From UBA2970 sp965221075 (lineage in GTDB: Bacteria; Verrucomicrobiota; Verrucomicrobiia; Limisphaerales; AAA164-E04), in assembly GCA_965221075.1 (NCBI GenBank), contig OZ244865.1, positions 2,294,001 to 2,358,000 of the forward strand: a stretch of DNA of 64,000 bases, read 5' to 3'. Numbering within the stretch: the stretch's first letter is position 1; every line of letters begins with the position of its first letter. Below are positions 1 through 10,876 of this stretch, piece after piece. A model generated the notes under the pieces. The model had not been told where the DNA came from. It saw only the letters and a list, made by a program, of their open reading frames with translations, and did no database searches. A program made the position numbers and the translations under genes.

Positions 1-1463
<1,463 letters not shown>

Positions 1464-1467
<4 letters not shown>

Positions 1468-2774
1468 GCCGCGCCGCCCTGGACTGGCTCCTGCGGCTGC
1501 GGCTCACGGGAACCAAGCTGGGGCTCGGAAACTCCCGCCGGCTCGCCTCCCTCCTGGGAAACCCCCACGAGGAACTTCGCTTGATCCATGTCGCCGGGAC
1601 CAACGGCAAGGGCTCGACCTGCGCCATCCTGGAGAGCATCTACCGCAGGGCCGGCTACCGGACCGGACTCTTCACCTCCCCCCACCTGGTCCGTTTCTCC
1701 GAGCGCATCCAGGTGGATCGCCAGCCGATCCAGGACGAAGAGCTGGACGCTCTGGCCGACCTGATGCGGCAGGCCATGGAAGCCGCCCGGCCCGTCCCCG
1801 CTCCGACCTTCTTCGAGGCGGCCACGGTGATGGCGCTGGAGCACTTCCGCAGGCGGCGCTGCGAAGTGGTCCTCTGGGAGACGGGGCTGGGAGGGCGCCT
1901 CGACGCCACCAACATCGTCACGCCCCGGCTCTCGCTGATCACCCCGATCGGCCTGGACCACCGCCAGTGGCTGGGATCCCGCCTGGAAGACATCGCCAGA
2001 GAGAAGGCCGGCATCGTCAAGCCGGGCGTTCCCTGCCTCTTCGCCGACACCCGGCCGGAGACCGCCAGGGTGATCCGCAGCCAGTCTGAGCTCATGGGCT
2101 CGGACTGCATCCCGCTCTCCCCCGACGAGGCGCTGGAGGCGGTCCGGGACATGCCCCTGGCCCTGGACGGCGAGCACCAGCGCCTCAATGCCGGCCTGGC
2201 CCTCAAGGCGGTGGAGCTGATGCAGGAGACCTGGCCCGTGCCTCCCCAGGCGGCGCTCCTGGGGCTCTCCTCGGTGAGCTGGCCAGGCCGGCTCCAGCGG
2301 ATCCCATTCGGCAGAGGCCACATCCTCCTGGACGGGGCCCACAACCGGGACAGCCTGCAGGCGCTGTGCCGCTGGCTCGACGAACGCCACCCCGGAGAGC
2401 CGATGACGGTGATTCTGGGAATCCTCGGGGACAAGGGCTTCGAGGAGTGGCTCCATCCGCTGCTCCGCCGGGAGCGCAGGTTCCTCCTGGCGCCGGTGCG
2501 CAGCGGACGCGCGCTCCCACCCTCCGTCCTGGCCGGCTGGATCGCCGATCAGGACCCGGAAGTGCCGGTCCAGTGCCTCGGCTCCCTGCCCGAAGCGCTC
2601 GCCGCTGCCCGGGACGGCGCCCGCCTGTCCCTGGTCTGCGGGTCGATCTACCTCGTGGGGGAGGCCCTGTCCCTGCTCGAGGCTCGGCGCCCGGATCCCC
2701 TTCCGCTCAACGAATGGGACGGCGGAGACAGGGACCGGGCCCTCCAGGCATTCTCCCCGGCCTCCAGGCCCTGA
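1464..2774 (+). CDS. folC: Folylpolyglutamate/dihydrofolate synthase
   Basis: This is a 436-residue FolC/Mur-ligase-type protein that adds glutamates to folates, or to dihydropteroate in the bifunctional form. The P-loop GTNGKGSTCAIL lies near residue 45, followed by the SPHLVRFSERI segment typical of FolC. ETGLGGRLDATN and the KAGIVKPG lysine segment are the ligase core. The C-terminal domain contains LDGAHNRDS. The ATG at 1464 overlaps the pyrG stop and fixes the start. Whether it also has dihydrofolate synthase activity cannot be read from the sequence. No terminator-like hairpin with a T tract follows. Confidence 0.95.
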
Positions 2775-3161
2775 TGCCTCCGGCGGCCATTGGGCGGACC
2801 CGAATCGGCGAGGCAGGAAGCGACGGGCACGCCATTCCGACCGGAAAGTGACGGAGGAGCTTCTCCGCCCGCCCTTCCCGCCTCACGGAGCACGTCGCAA
2901 ATAACACGGTCCGGGACGAGGCTGCGCGGGCGATGCGAGCAACCACCGCCCTCCACATCCAGAGCCGACGCGAGGAAGACGCTCCCGTCCCGGATCCATG
3001 CCGCACTGCGGCCGCGGATGCACGGCACGGAGGCGGGATGAAGCCCGTCTCTTCCCGCCGGCGGCAAGCGGAGCGGCAGCGCTGGGTACCGAAGGGACTA
3101 CCACGAATCCGGGGGGATTCCCGGTTGCCTCTCCGGGCCGATCCAGGCAGACTGCGCCCCC
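2775..3161 (+). other. Intergenic spacer, no gene seen
   Basis: These 387 bases lie between folC and the small lipoprotein gene. Open frames exist on both strands, as expected at this GC content, but none gives a recognisable protein. I saw no clear promoter or terminator. It may hold the promoter of the lipoprotein-hpnH pair. Confidence 0.5.
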
Positions 3162-3344
3162 GTGAGGGCGCGACTGCACCTGGGACTGCTTCTAGCGGTC
3201 CTCGCCTGGGGGTCGACGGGATGCGGAGGCTTCTCGGCAAGCCACTCGATCTCCCCCGCCGGCCTGATCGTTCCGGGCCTGGGCCATGTGCCGCAGGAGA
3301 CGGAGGAGGCCCCTTCCGCCGGGATGATCGCGCTCGCTCCATGA
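3162..3344 (+). CDS. Small lipoprotein overlapping hpnH
   Basis: This is a 60-residue protein starting at GTG. Residues 1-20 are a typical lipoprotein signal: basic MRAR, a hydrophobic LHLGLLLAVLAW core, then GSTGC with the lipidation Cys at position 21. The mature part is only about 40 residues, begins CGGFSASHSISPAG and has no recognised domain. Its TGA stop overlaps the hpnH ATG (ATGA at 3341-3344), which is strong evidence that it is a real, coupled gene rather than a chance frame. I infer a membrane-anchored role linked to hopanoid synthesis. The function is unknown. Confidence 0.6.
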   Translation: MRARLHLGLLLAVLAWGSTGCGGFSASHSISPAGLIVPGLGHVPQETEEAPSAGMIALAP

Positions 3345-4624
3345 GATTCCCCCTGGCGCTCGCCGCCAAGATCGCCGGGCACATCCTCAAGCACAAGGTG
3401 CTCCGCACCCCCAGGTTCTCCCTGGTGCTCCAGCTGGAGCCGCTCCACACCTGCAACCTGACCTGCACCGGGTGCGGCAGGATCCGGGAGTACTCCACCA
3501 GCCTCAAGAACATGATGAAGCTGGAGGACTGCCTGGACTCGGCCCGGGAATGCGGCGCCCCCATGGTGTCCATCTGCGGGGGCGAGCCCCTGATATACCC
3601 GCGGATCGAGGAGCTGGTGCAGGGGCTGCGCAAGCAGTCGCGCATCGTCTACATCTGCACCAACGGCATGTTCATGCGCCGGAAGATGAGGAACTACCTG
3701 GCGTCCCTTCCCCCCCGCAGGCGGGATCCCCTAGCGGCCCGGCTGAGGGAGCAGGACCTGATCACCGAGGCGGAGGAGAGGAAGCTGGCCCAGGGCCCAC
3801 CCGAGGACAGGCCGGTGATCGCTCCCTCCCGCTTCCTCTACTGGAACGTCCACATCGACGGCCTGGAGTACACCCACGACCTGATCGTCGAGAGGGAGGG
3901 GGTTTTCCGGGAATGCGTGGCGGCCATCCGCATGGCCAAGATCCTGGGCTACCAGGTGGCCACCAACACCACCGTCTACCGGGAGACCGAAGTGGAGGAG
4001 ATAGAGAACATGTTCGCCTTCCTCTCCTCCATGGAGGTCGACGGCCACACCATCTCCCCCGGCTACGACTACGACGCCGCCAAGAAGGACATGGTCTCCC
4101 GGCTGGGCAAGGATCCCGAGGACTTCTTCCTGACGCGCCGGATGACCCGCGAGAAGTTCGCCCGGATCGAGGAATGGGGACGGAAGTACCGCATCCTGGG
4201 AACTCCCGTCTACCTGGAGTTCCTGGCAGGCAAGCGGGACCTGACCTGCACCGCCTGGGCCATCCCCACCCGAAACATCGCCGGGTGGAAGGCGCCCTGC
4301 TACCTGATGACCGACGGCCACTACCCCACCTACCGGGAGATGCTGGAGAAGGTCGACTGGGACGCCTACGGGGTGGTCGACGGCGTGGCGCGGGACTCCC
4401 GCTGCGAGAACTGCATGGTCCACTGCGGCTACGATCCCAGCGGAGCGCTGGGCACCGATCCCCGCCCCGGGGACACCTGGAAGCAGATCAAGTTCAACCT
4501 CGGCCCCCGGCCCCGGCCCTTCCGCCCGGGAGCCCGGGTGGACGCCTTCAACGGCCACTCGGCAGGCAAGGGGCACCAGTCCAGGAAGGATCCCGCCCCC
4601 GCTCCCCTGCTGAGCAGGTCCTGA
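3341..4624 (+). CDS. hpnH: Adenosyl-hopene transferase HpnH (radical SAM)
   Basis: This 427-residue radical SAM enzyme matches HpnH, which joins a 5'-deoxyadenosyl group to diploptene, the first step in making extended C35 hopanoids. The cluster motif CNLTCTGC gives Cys 38, 42 and 45, and SICGGEPLIYP is the GGE motif. The C-terminal DUF3463-like region has GYDYDAAKK and a second Cys set (RCENCMVHCGYDPSG). It is longer than usual: about 35 charged residues (after MRNYLASL, before PSRFLYWNVHIDG) separate the radical SAM half from the conserved HIDG strand. No other hopanoid gene is in the window. The start is fixed by overlap with the lipoprotein gene. Confidence 0.9.
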   Translation: MRFPLALAAKIAGHILKHKVLRTPRFSLVLQLEPLHTCNLTCTGCGRIREYSTSLKNMMKLEDCLDSARECGAPMVSICGGEPLIYPRIEELVQGLRKQSRIVYICTNGMFMRRKMRNYLASLPPRRRDPLAARLREQDLITEAEERKLAQGPPEDRPVIAPSRFLYWNVHIDGLEYTHDLIVEREGVFRECVAAIRMAKILGYQVATNTTVYRETEVEEIENMFAFLSSMEVDGHTISPGYDYDAAKKDMVSRLGKDPEDFFLTRRMTREKFARIEEWGRKYRILGTPVYLEFLAGKRDLTCTAWAIPTRNIAGWKAPCYLMTDGHYPTYREMLEKVDWDAYGVVDGVARDSRCENCMVHCGYDPSGALGTDPRPGDTWKQIKFNLGPRPRPFRPGARVDAFNGHSAGKGHQSRKDPAPAPLLSRS

Positions 4625-5862
4625 CACGTCCCCGCTCCCCCCTGGCCGATGCCCGGCTGCGCATCGCGTCCTGCAGAGCCGGTCCTGGAGGGAAGGATCC
4701 GCTCTCTGCCCTCCTGCACGCACCTCGGCGCAAGGCCGATACGATCAACGGAGTCTCCCGGGCAGGAACCGATCCCCTTCCTTCCAGCTGCCGGAGCGGC
4801 GGGATCGCCGCCAAGCCGATCGCCCAGCGGCCCGGCATTCTGATCCGGCAGCGGCTGGAAACGGCTTCGGCTGCCAGCTTCGGGACCTGCCCGGGCAGAA
4901 GGACTGGCAGGCGGCCGAAGACCGCGTTCTTCCGGCCCAGCGCCGCCACGAGGCCGCCCTGGTGCAGCCGGGCCTCCAGTCCTTCGCCAGGAACCGCATG
5001 GCCACCGATCCGGCAGGAGGATCTGCAATAGGGAGCATGCCGACCCGCGCCTGTCGGAAAAGCTGCGGGCCGGCCTCCCCTCGCCGGGCGCATGCCGATG
5101 CGTCAAGGTTCGGAGAAAGCTCGAGCACCGCTTCCAGGCGCACCGTTGGCTGGGAGCCTCGTGGAGGCCGGCAGCCCACCGAACCGGAACATCGCCTGCA
5201 TCGTCGCCAGAACCTGCCGTCAAGTCAGACCGCCGCCGAGAGGAATGCGCCTCTGCCCATCAGCCAGCAGCCGCTTCAGGCAGCCCCCCCTGCGGCATGC
5301 GCCTGGCGTCGCGCTTCGGCGAGACCGCCTGAAGGGCCTTCCTGAAGAATCTGTCCCCGAAGCGATCGCCCGGGAGATCCTCCGAGTGCGGAACCGGGAG
5401 CGCTCGAGCGGACCAGGAGCTGCATGTGCGTCTCTGCCTCGTCCACGGCCTCCTCGGCCGTCCCGCCTCCCTGCGCTCCATGGAAGGGTTCGGGCTCGCC
5501 GCCATGCCGCAAGCGGAGGGGGAGCGCCTCCGGAGGTCCCGAGCGGATCTGCAGGGGGGAAGCTCCTGGAGGAAGCCTGGAGGGCGGCGGCCTCCAGGCT
5601 TCTTTCCAGATCATTCCTTTGCAGTTGAACAAGGGGTGCGGGGAGCTTATGTTCCAGGAGCCTATTGCTGCTTTAGGAACGCCATAGGGTGAATCCGATC
5701 TGTCCTTTCCCGAACATGCCGTTCACATGGCCTTCCTCCGGGGCGTGCTGCCTGCCTGGCGCCTGTTCCCTCCCCTCCTATCCCACTTCCGGCGCCCCCG
5801 CCGCACGGACCGGCCCCTTCCCCCGCAGGTCGTCCTGACGCCTGCCCCGATCGGATCCTGAG
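4625..5862 (+). other. Long spacer without an intact gene
   Basis: These 1,238 bases are the longest gene-free stretch in the window. Several 60-180 codon frames are open on both strands, but none has a convincing start, ribosome binding site or family motif. The minus-strand frame over about 4,750-5,050 has some protein-like stretches that recur in pieces across frames. This could mean a decayed gene, but I could not name a parent. No tRNA-like fold was noticed. Confidence 0.4.
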
Positions 5863-8800
5863 ATGCCAAGAGGCAGAAAGCCGGGGACCGCCAAGCCCCT
5901 GCTCAGGGCGCGGTACGACGCCGACCACCAGGCGCTGGACAAGACCTACGGCGAATGGGCGCCCCTGCGCCGCCAGCTTTCGGACTCGTTCAACGAAATC
6001 GAGGAGCGCTCCGCCATCCTGGAGCAGTTCGCCCTCTGCACCGATCCGCACCGGGCCCACATGCTGCTCGACGAGTACTTCGGGAGGATCAGCCTCTCCC
6101 GCAGGGACTTCCCCGGCAAGGAGTGGTGGCCCCGGCTGATGACCTTCCACGGCCAGGTCCGCCTGGAGGAGACCGCCCTGCTATTCCTGAGGACCAAGCG
6201 CCAGCTGCCCACCGAGCTGGCTCCCTACGCCAACCTGGAGCGCCTCAAGGAGCGGGAGGCCATGGAGCGGGAGCACGCGCTGGTGTCCGATCTGGAGAAA
6301 TGGCTCCTTCCCCCCCTGCCCTCGCACACCGAAGAGCCGCGGGCTCTCCTCGAAGCCGACTGCCGACTGGAGTCCTGCGGCGAGGACCCGATCCTCCACC
6401 GGCTGATCGTCCATCTCACCCTCACCCGTACACGAAGCGGACGGAAGTACCGGGATCTGAAGGAGATCTCGGAGATCAACTTCCGCGCCACCCACGAGAG
6501 GGAGCTCTACTCCAGCGAAGACTGGAGGTTCCTGGAATGGCTCATGGAGCGCTACCGGGAGGACCGGTCCCAGAGGGAGCGCATCTGCCTGGAAGGCGCC
6601 GAACTGCTCCACTGGCTGTGCGAATGGGGACAGACCTCCCGGCTGCGCTTCCACAAGAGCCGGAAGCCGCTGATCTTCCAGGGACGCACGGCCCGGATCC
6701 GCCATCAGGTGGACGATCTCGACGGCCAGCTCTTCCTCACCCATGTAGTGGCCGCGGGCGCCCGCTCCAGCCTGCCCCTGACCCGGGTCCGCTTCCTGGC
6801 GGGCTCCCCCCGGCTCGTCCTGTGCGGAGAGGAACTTCTGCTGCTGGACGACGCTCCGCCCCGTTCCCTGATCCAGGAGCTGGTCCGGATGCCGATCCTC
6901 CCCATCTCCCAGATCTCGGCGAAGCTGCTCGACCGCCTCAGGAGCCATGCCGCCTCCTCCAAGTCGCGGGAACTGCTCGAGAAGGCCCCTCCTCCCTCCC
7001 CTTCCCGCCAGGCGGGCAAGCTGATCCGGGAGATGGAGGCATGGCTGGAGCCTTCCCCCGCCCCCCCCGGGGAATCGGGGAGATCCCGCTGGATCCTGGG
7101 GGAGCTCGTCCCGGACTCCAGCGGCTCTCCGCTCAAGCGCTTCGAGGCGGGCCTTAGCCGCACGCGCCAGGGGAAGCGGCGGCTGCCCCTGGACCGGATC
7201 CTGAAGGAGGAGGAGCTTCCCGAGGAGGCCAGAGAGTGCCTGGAGTGGCTGTCCAGGCACGGCGCACCGTCAGGCTCCCTGCCCGGCCGCCTCGGGCTTC
7301 AAGGCCTGGATCTGGTCCATTGGCTCTCGCGGTGGAGCCACCTGCCCTGCATCGAGATCAAGGGCGCCTTGTCCCGGAGCCGCTTCCTGGGACAGATGGC
7401 CGAGCTGCGTCCCCGGATCGAGAAGCTGGACGAGGAGCTGTGCCTGACCCTGGAGCTGGAGACTCCCGGCTCGGAGCGGACGCCATTCTCCCAGGCGCAG
7501 TTCCTGGCCGGATCCCCCTGCCTGGCGCTGGCCGGAGGCGGCTTCCTGGTGCTGCGCAACCCTCCGCCTCCCGAGCTCCTCTCCCGGCTCCACCAGACGC
7601 AGGCCGTTCCCCTGCACAAGCTCACCCACCGCATCCTGGTCTACCTGCGCAAGCACGCGAAGGGATCGGGCGTCCAGTGGGAGAAGCTGTGCATCTGCCA
7701 TACCGCCCGGCCCGTCTTCCACCTGGAGCTGCTGGAGGACACCGTCCGGCTGCGCCTGGAGGCGATCAGCGGGAAGGACGGCACCCGCTGGCGGTGGAAC
7801 GGCCTGGAATGGAGCAAGATCGCCCTTCCCGTGGCGGAGAAGGAGCCGATCGGCAAGGAGCGCCTTCCCGAATTCCTGGACGACGAACGGCTCGACGACG
7901 CCGCCGAGTGGCTGATGGGGCTCGACTGCTTCACGCCCGAACCGGGCCTGTGGATCGGGGATCCCAACGAGCGCTTCCTGGAGAACCTCTCCGCCGCCTG
8001 GCCGCAGCGTCCCAGGAGGGCCGAATTCCTGGGCAACGTCGCCTTCCAGCGCCTCTTCGCCAAGCCCAGGCGGCTGCGGCCGCGCCTGATCCTCAAGGGA
8101 AGCGGCATCGACTGGCTGTCGGTCTCCGCCGAGTGGGAGCAGGAAGGCATGGAGCTGACCGAGGCCGATCTCCAGCGGCTCCAGGCCTCCACCGACCGCT
8201 TCGTCAGGCTGCCCGACAGCGGGTGGATCGAGCTGGACACCGATGCCCTCTTCGAGGCCCACGACACCATGGCCGAGCTGGGCCTGGAGGAGCTGAAGGG
8301 CGAGGCGCAGAAGGTGCCCCTCATCCATGCCTCCCACCTGGACGAGGAGAAGCTCCGGCAGCTGGGCGAGGGGGCGAGGATGGAGGCGCTGCGCAGGAGG
8401 CTGGAGAACTTCGAGGGCTTCCCCAGGCCGGTGCCGATGCCCGAGGGCATCCAGGCCGTGCTGCGCCCCTACCAGCAGGAGGGCTTCAACTTCCTCTGCC
8501 ACCAGGCCCTGATCGGGGCGGGGGCCATCCTGGCCGACGACATGGGACTGGGCAAGACCCTGCAGACCCTCTGCTGGATCAAGCAGCAGATCGACTCCCT
8601 GGCCGGGCAGGGCGGAGCCAGGCCCTTCCTGGTGGTCTGCCCCGCCTCGGTCCTGCACAACTGGAAGCGCGAGGCGGAGAGGTTCGTGCCGGATCTGAGG
8701 GTCCTGCTCCTGGAGAGCGGCGAGGAGCGGCACGCAAGGCGCAAGGAGATCCCCAGCCACGACCTCACCATCACCAACTACTCGATCATGCGCCGGGACT

Positions 8801-9894
8801 GCGAGGAGCTGATGCTCCACGACTTCCACGCGATCGTCCTCGACGAGGCCCAGTACATCAAGAACCCCGCCGCCAAGGTGACGCGCGCGGTCAAGCTGCT
8901 CCGGGCCACGCACCGCCTGGCCCTGACCGGCACCCCGATGGAGAACCGCCTGCTCGATCTCTGGAGCATCGTGGACTTCGTGCAGCCCGGCTACCTGGGC
9001 ACCCAGTCCCGGTTCATCGAGATCTACGAGCCGAGGAAGGAGGGGGATCCCAAGCAGCGGCAGATCGCCCGCAAGCACCTCTCGGCCAAGCTGCGCCCCA
9101 TCCTGCTCCGCAGGCTCAAGTCCCAGGTGGCGAAGGATCTTCCCGACCGCACCGAGGAGCGCAGGGACTGCGATCTGACCGAGCCCCAGCGCAAGCTCTA
9201 CCTGGCCGAGCTCCGGCGCAGCCGGGACCGGATCTTCAGCGCCATGAAGCACAAGAAGATGTCCGAGAAGAAGATCCACGTGCTGGCGGCCCTCACCCGC
9301 CTGCGCCAGATCTGCTGCCATCCCCGGCTGGTGGGCAGCGACTCGGACTCGGGCAAGACCGGCACCCTCTTCGAGCTGCTCGAGTCCCTGATGGCCGAGG
9401 GGCAGAAGGTGCTGCTCTTCAGCCAGTTCGTGGAGATGCTGCTCATCCTGCAGGAGGAGTGCGGCCGGCTCGGCATCCCCACCCACCTGCTCACCGGCAA
9501 GACCAAGGACCGCACCGAGCGCGTCAGGCAGTTCCAGGAGTCCGAGGTCCCCTCGGTCTTCCTGCTCAGCCTGCGCGCCGCCGGAACCGGCCTCAACCTG
9601 ACCACCGCCAGCTACGTCATCCTCTACGATCCGTGGTGGAACCCGGCGGTCGAGGCCCAGGCCGTCGACCGCACCCACCGCATCGGCCAGACCCGGACGG
9701 TCAACGCCTACCGGCTGATCTCGCCGGGCACGGTGGAGGACAAGATCTGGGAGCTGCAGAAGCGCAAGGCCAGGACCATCAGCGACGTGCTGGGCGAGGA
9801 GGGCTTCGCCAACAGCCTCACCGCCGACGATCTGGAGTACCTGTTCTCCGAGGACGGGCTCCTCCCCAGGAACGCCGATCCCGATCCGGAATAG
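5863..9894 (+). CDS. SNF2/SWI2-family helicase with duplicated N-terminal module
   Basis: This 1,343-residue protein ends in a SNF2 ATPase. Walker A is DDMGLGKT (about 892-899), the DEAH-box equivalent is DEAQ (994-997) and motif III is LTGTPMENRL. The C-terminal lobe has FSQFVEML and the motif VI segment DRTHRIGQT. The last ~490 residues therefore form a complete DNA translocase. The first ~850 residues match no domain I recognise. They contain a tandem duplication: roughly 220-367 and 457-603 share an EWL...HWL.W... pattern, RFLAGSP versus QFLAGSP, and a closing L..LR.HA. Bacterial SNF2 proteins of this type are usually linked to chromosome maintenance or transcription recycling. The role here is unknown. 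It stands alone between two spacers. Confidence 0.9.
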   Translation: MPRGRKPGTAKPLLRARYDADHQALDKTYGEWAPLRRQLSDSFNEIEERSAILEQFALCTDPHRAHMLLDEYFGRISLSRRDFPGKEWWPRLMTFHGQVRLEETALLFLRTKRQLPTELAPYANLERLKEREAMEREHALVSDLEKWLLPPLPSHTEEPRALLEADCRLESCGEDPILHRLIVHLTLTRTRSGRKYRDLKEISEINFRATHERELYSSEDWRFLEWLMERYREDRSQRERICLEGAELLHWLCEWGQTSRLRFHKSRKPLIFQGRTARIRHQVDDLDGQLFLTHVVAAGARSSLPLTRVRFLAGSPRLVLCGEELLLLDDAPPRSLIQELVRMPILPISQISAKLLDRLRSHAASSKSRELLEKAPPPSPSRQAGKLIREMEAWLEPSPAPPGESGRSRWILGELVPDSSGSPLKRFEAGLSRTRQGKRRLPLDRILKEEELPEEARECLEWLSRHGAPSGSLPGRLGLQGLDLVHWLSRWSHLPCIEIKGALSRSRFLGQMAELRPRIEKLDEELCLTLELETPGSERTPFSQAQFLAGSPCLALAGGGFLVLRNPPPPELLSRLHQTQAVPLHKLTHRILVYLRKHAKGSGVQWEKLCICHTARPVFHLELLEDTVRLRLEAISGKDGTRWRWNGLEWSKIALPVAEKEPIGKERLPEFLDDERLDDAAEWLMGLDCFTPEPGLWIGDPNERFLENLSAAWPQRPRRAEFLGNVAFQRLFAKPRRLRPRLILKGSGIDWLSVSAEWEQEGMELTEADLQRLQASTDRFVRLPDSGWIELDTDALFEAHDTMAELGLEELKGEAQKVPLIHASHLDEEKLRQLGEGARMEALRRRLENFEGFPRPVPMPEGIQAVLRPYQQEGFNFLCHQALIGAGAILADDMGLGKTLQTLCWIKQQIDSLAGQGGARPFLVVCPASVLHNWKREAERFVPDLRVLLLESGEERHARRKEIPSHDLTITNYSIMRRDCEELMLHDFHAIVLDEAQYIKNPAAKVTRAVKLLRATHRLALTGTPMENRLLDLWSIVDFVQPGYLGTQSRFIEIYEPRKEGDPKQRQIARKHLSAKLRPILLRRLKSQVAKDLPDRTEERRDCDLTEPQRKLYLAELRRSRDRIFSAMKHKKMSEKKIHVLAALTRLRQICCHPRLVGSDSDSGKTGTLFELLESLMAEGQKVLLFSQFVEMLLILQEECGRLGIPTHLLTGKTKDRTERVRQFQESEVPSVFLLSLRAAGTGLNLTTASYVILYDPWWNPAVEAQAVDRTHRIGQTRTVNAYRLISPGTVEDKIWELQKRKARTISDVLGEEGFANSLTADDLEYLFSEDGLLPRNADPDPE

Positions 9895-10126
9895 CCCCCC
9901 CGGACGCCTTCGCCGGATCCTCCGGGAAGCGGACAGGGGCGCCGCCTCCTGGCCCGCGGCCCTGGGCTACCGGATCACGGCCTCCATGCCGCCCCAGGAG
10001 TCCTCCCGGCCATCGGAAGAGCAGCGCCGTCCTGCGATCGCCGCGGCCGGTTCGCCCTGCCCCGGACGCCCGGCCCAGGCAGTCCGGGGCTGTTCCGGCG
10101 CTCCCATGATCGCAGCAGGAATCGGC
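9895..10126 (+). other. Spacer upstream of the rplU promoter
   Basis: This is GC-rich sequence between the SNF2 gene and the rplU promoter. No gene, T-tract terminator or RNA fold was recognised. Confidence 0.4.
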
Positions 10127-10155
10127 TTGACTCGGCCACCGATCGCTGGTGCAAT
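10127..10155 (+). promoter_or_regulatory. Predicted sigma-70-type promoter of rplU-rpmA(-obgE)
   Basis: A -35 box TTGACT (10127-10132) is separated by exactly 17 bases from a -10 box TGCAAT (10150-10155). The predicted transcript would begin about 20 bases before the rplU ATG at 10183. A good -35 and a NNCAAT -10 recur at aspS and the peroxiredoxin gene. Confidence 0.6.
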
Positions 10156-10182
10156 CGCCCCCCGCATTTCGCGGAGGCCCCT

Positions 10183-10494
10183 ATGCAAGCAGTCATCGAA
10201 ACCGGCGGCAAGCAGTACACTGTCGCCACCGGAGACACCCTGGAGATCGAGCGCCTTGCGGCGGAGGAAGGCGGCTCGGTGGTCTTCGACCGGGTGCTGG
10301 CGCTCCATGCCACGGACGACCTGCGCATCGGGACCCCCACCGTCCCCTCGGCGAGGGTGACCGCCGACGTCCTCCGCCATAGCAAGGCCTCCAAGGTCAC
10401 GGCATTCAAGATGAAGCGCCGCAAGGGATACCGCCGCACCCGGGGGCACCGGCAGGATCAGACGGTGGTCCGGATCACGGCGATCGAGGCCTAG
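10183..10494 (+). CDS. rplU: Ribosomal protein bL21
   Basis: This 103-residue large-subunit protein bL21 binds 23S rRNA. The N-terminus MQAVIETGGKQYTV is the family signature, and the C-terminal half has the basic KMKRRKGYRRTRGHRQ loop. Length and order (L21, L27, Obg) are the standard bacterial arrangement. It is the first gene of the operon and follows a good promoter. Confidence 0.98.
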   Translation: MQAVIETGGKQYTVATGDTLEIERLAAEEGGSVVFDRVLALHATDDLRIGTPTVPSARVTADVLRHSKASKVTAFKMKRRKGYRRTRGHRQDQTVVRITAIEA

Positions 10495-10515
10495 AGAGCG
10501 GGAGAGGAAGGCACC

Positions 10516-10770
10516 ATGGCTCACAAGAAAGGACAGGGAAGCTCCCGCAACGGGCGAGACAGCAACAGCAAGCGCCTCGGGGTCAAGAAGTTCGGGGGAG
10601 AGCTGGTCCGAGCCGGCAGCATCATCGTCCGCCAGCGGGGCTCCCGCTTCCACCCGGGCGCCCGCGTGGGCCGGGGCCGAGACTGGACCCTCTTCGCCCT
10701 GGAGGACGGGCGCGTCCGCTTCGAGAAGAGCAAGCGGCGGGTGAGCGTGGTTCCCCTGGAGGAGAACTAG
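10516..10770 (+). CDS. rpmA: Ribosomal protein bL27
   Basis: This 84-residue bL27 protein lies near the peptidyl-transferase centre. It begins MAHKKGQGSSRNGRDSNSKR, so the N-terminal tail is unprocessed; it does not have the longer cleavable extension found in some Firmicutes. The ATG follows a GGAGAGGAAGG-type ribosome binding site, 21 bases after rplU. Confidence 0.98.
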   Translation: MAHKKGQGSSRNGRDSNSKRLGVKKFGGELVRAGSIIVRQRGSRFHPGARVGRGRDWTLFALEDGRVRFEKSKRRVSVVPLEEN

Positions 10771-10876
10771 CGCCGCCTGGCCCGGGCCCCCTCCTTCCCC
10801 TCCTTTCTCCTCCCGGACACCCGGGCGCCCGCCTTCCCTGGCCAGGGGCCCTCCCCAGACCAGCGGCCGGGGATCC

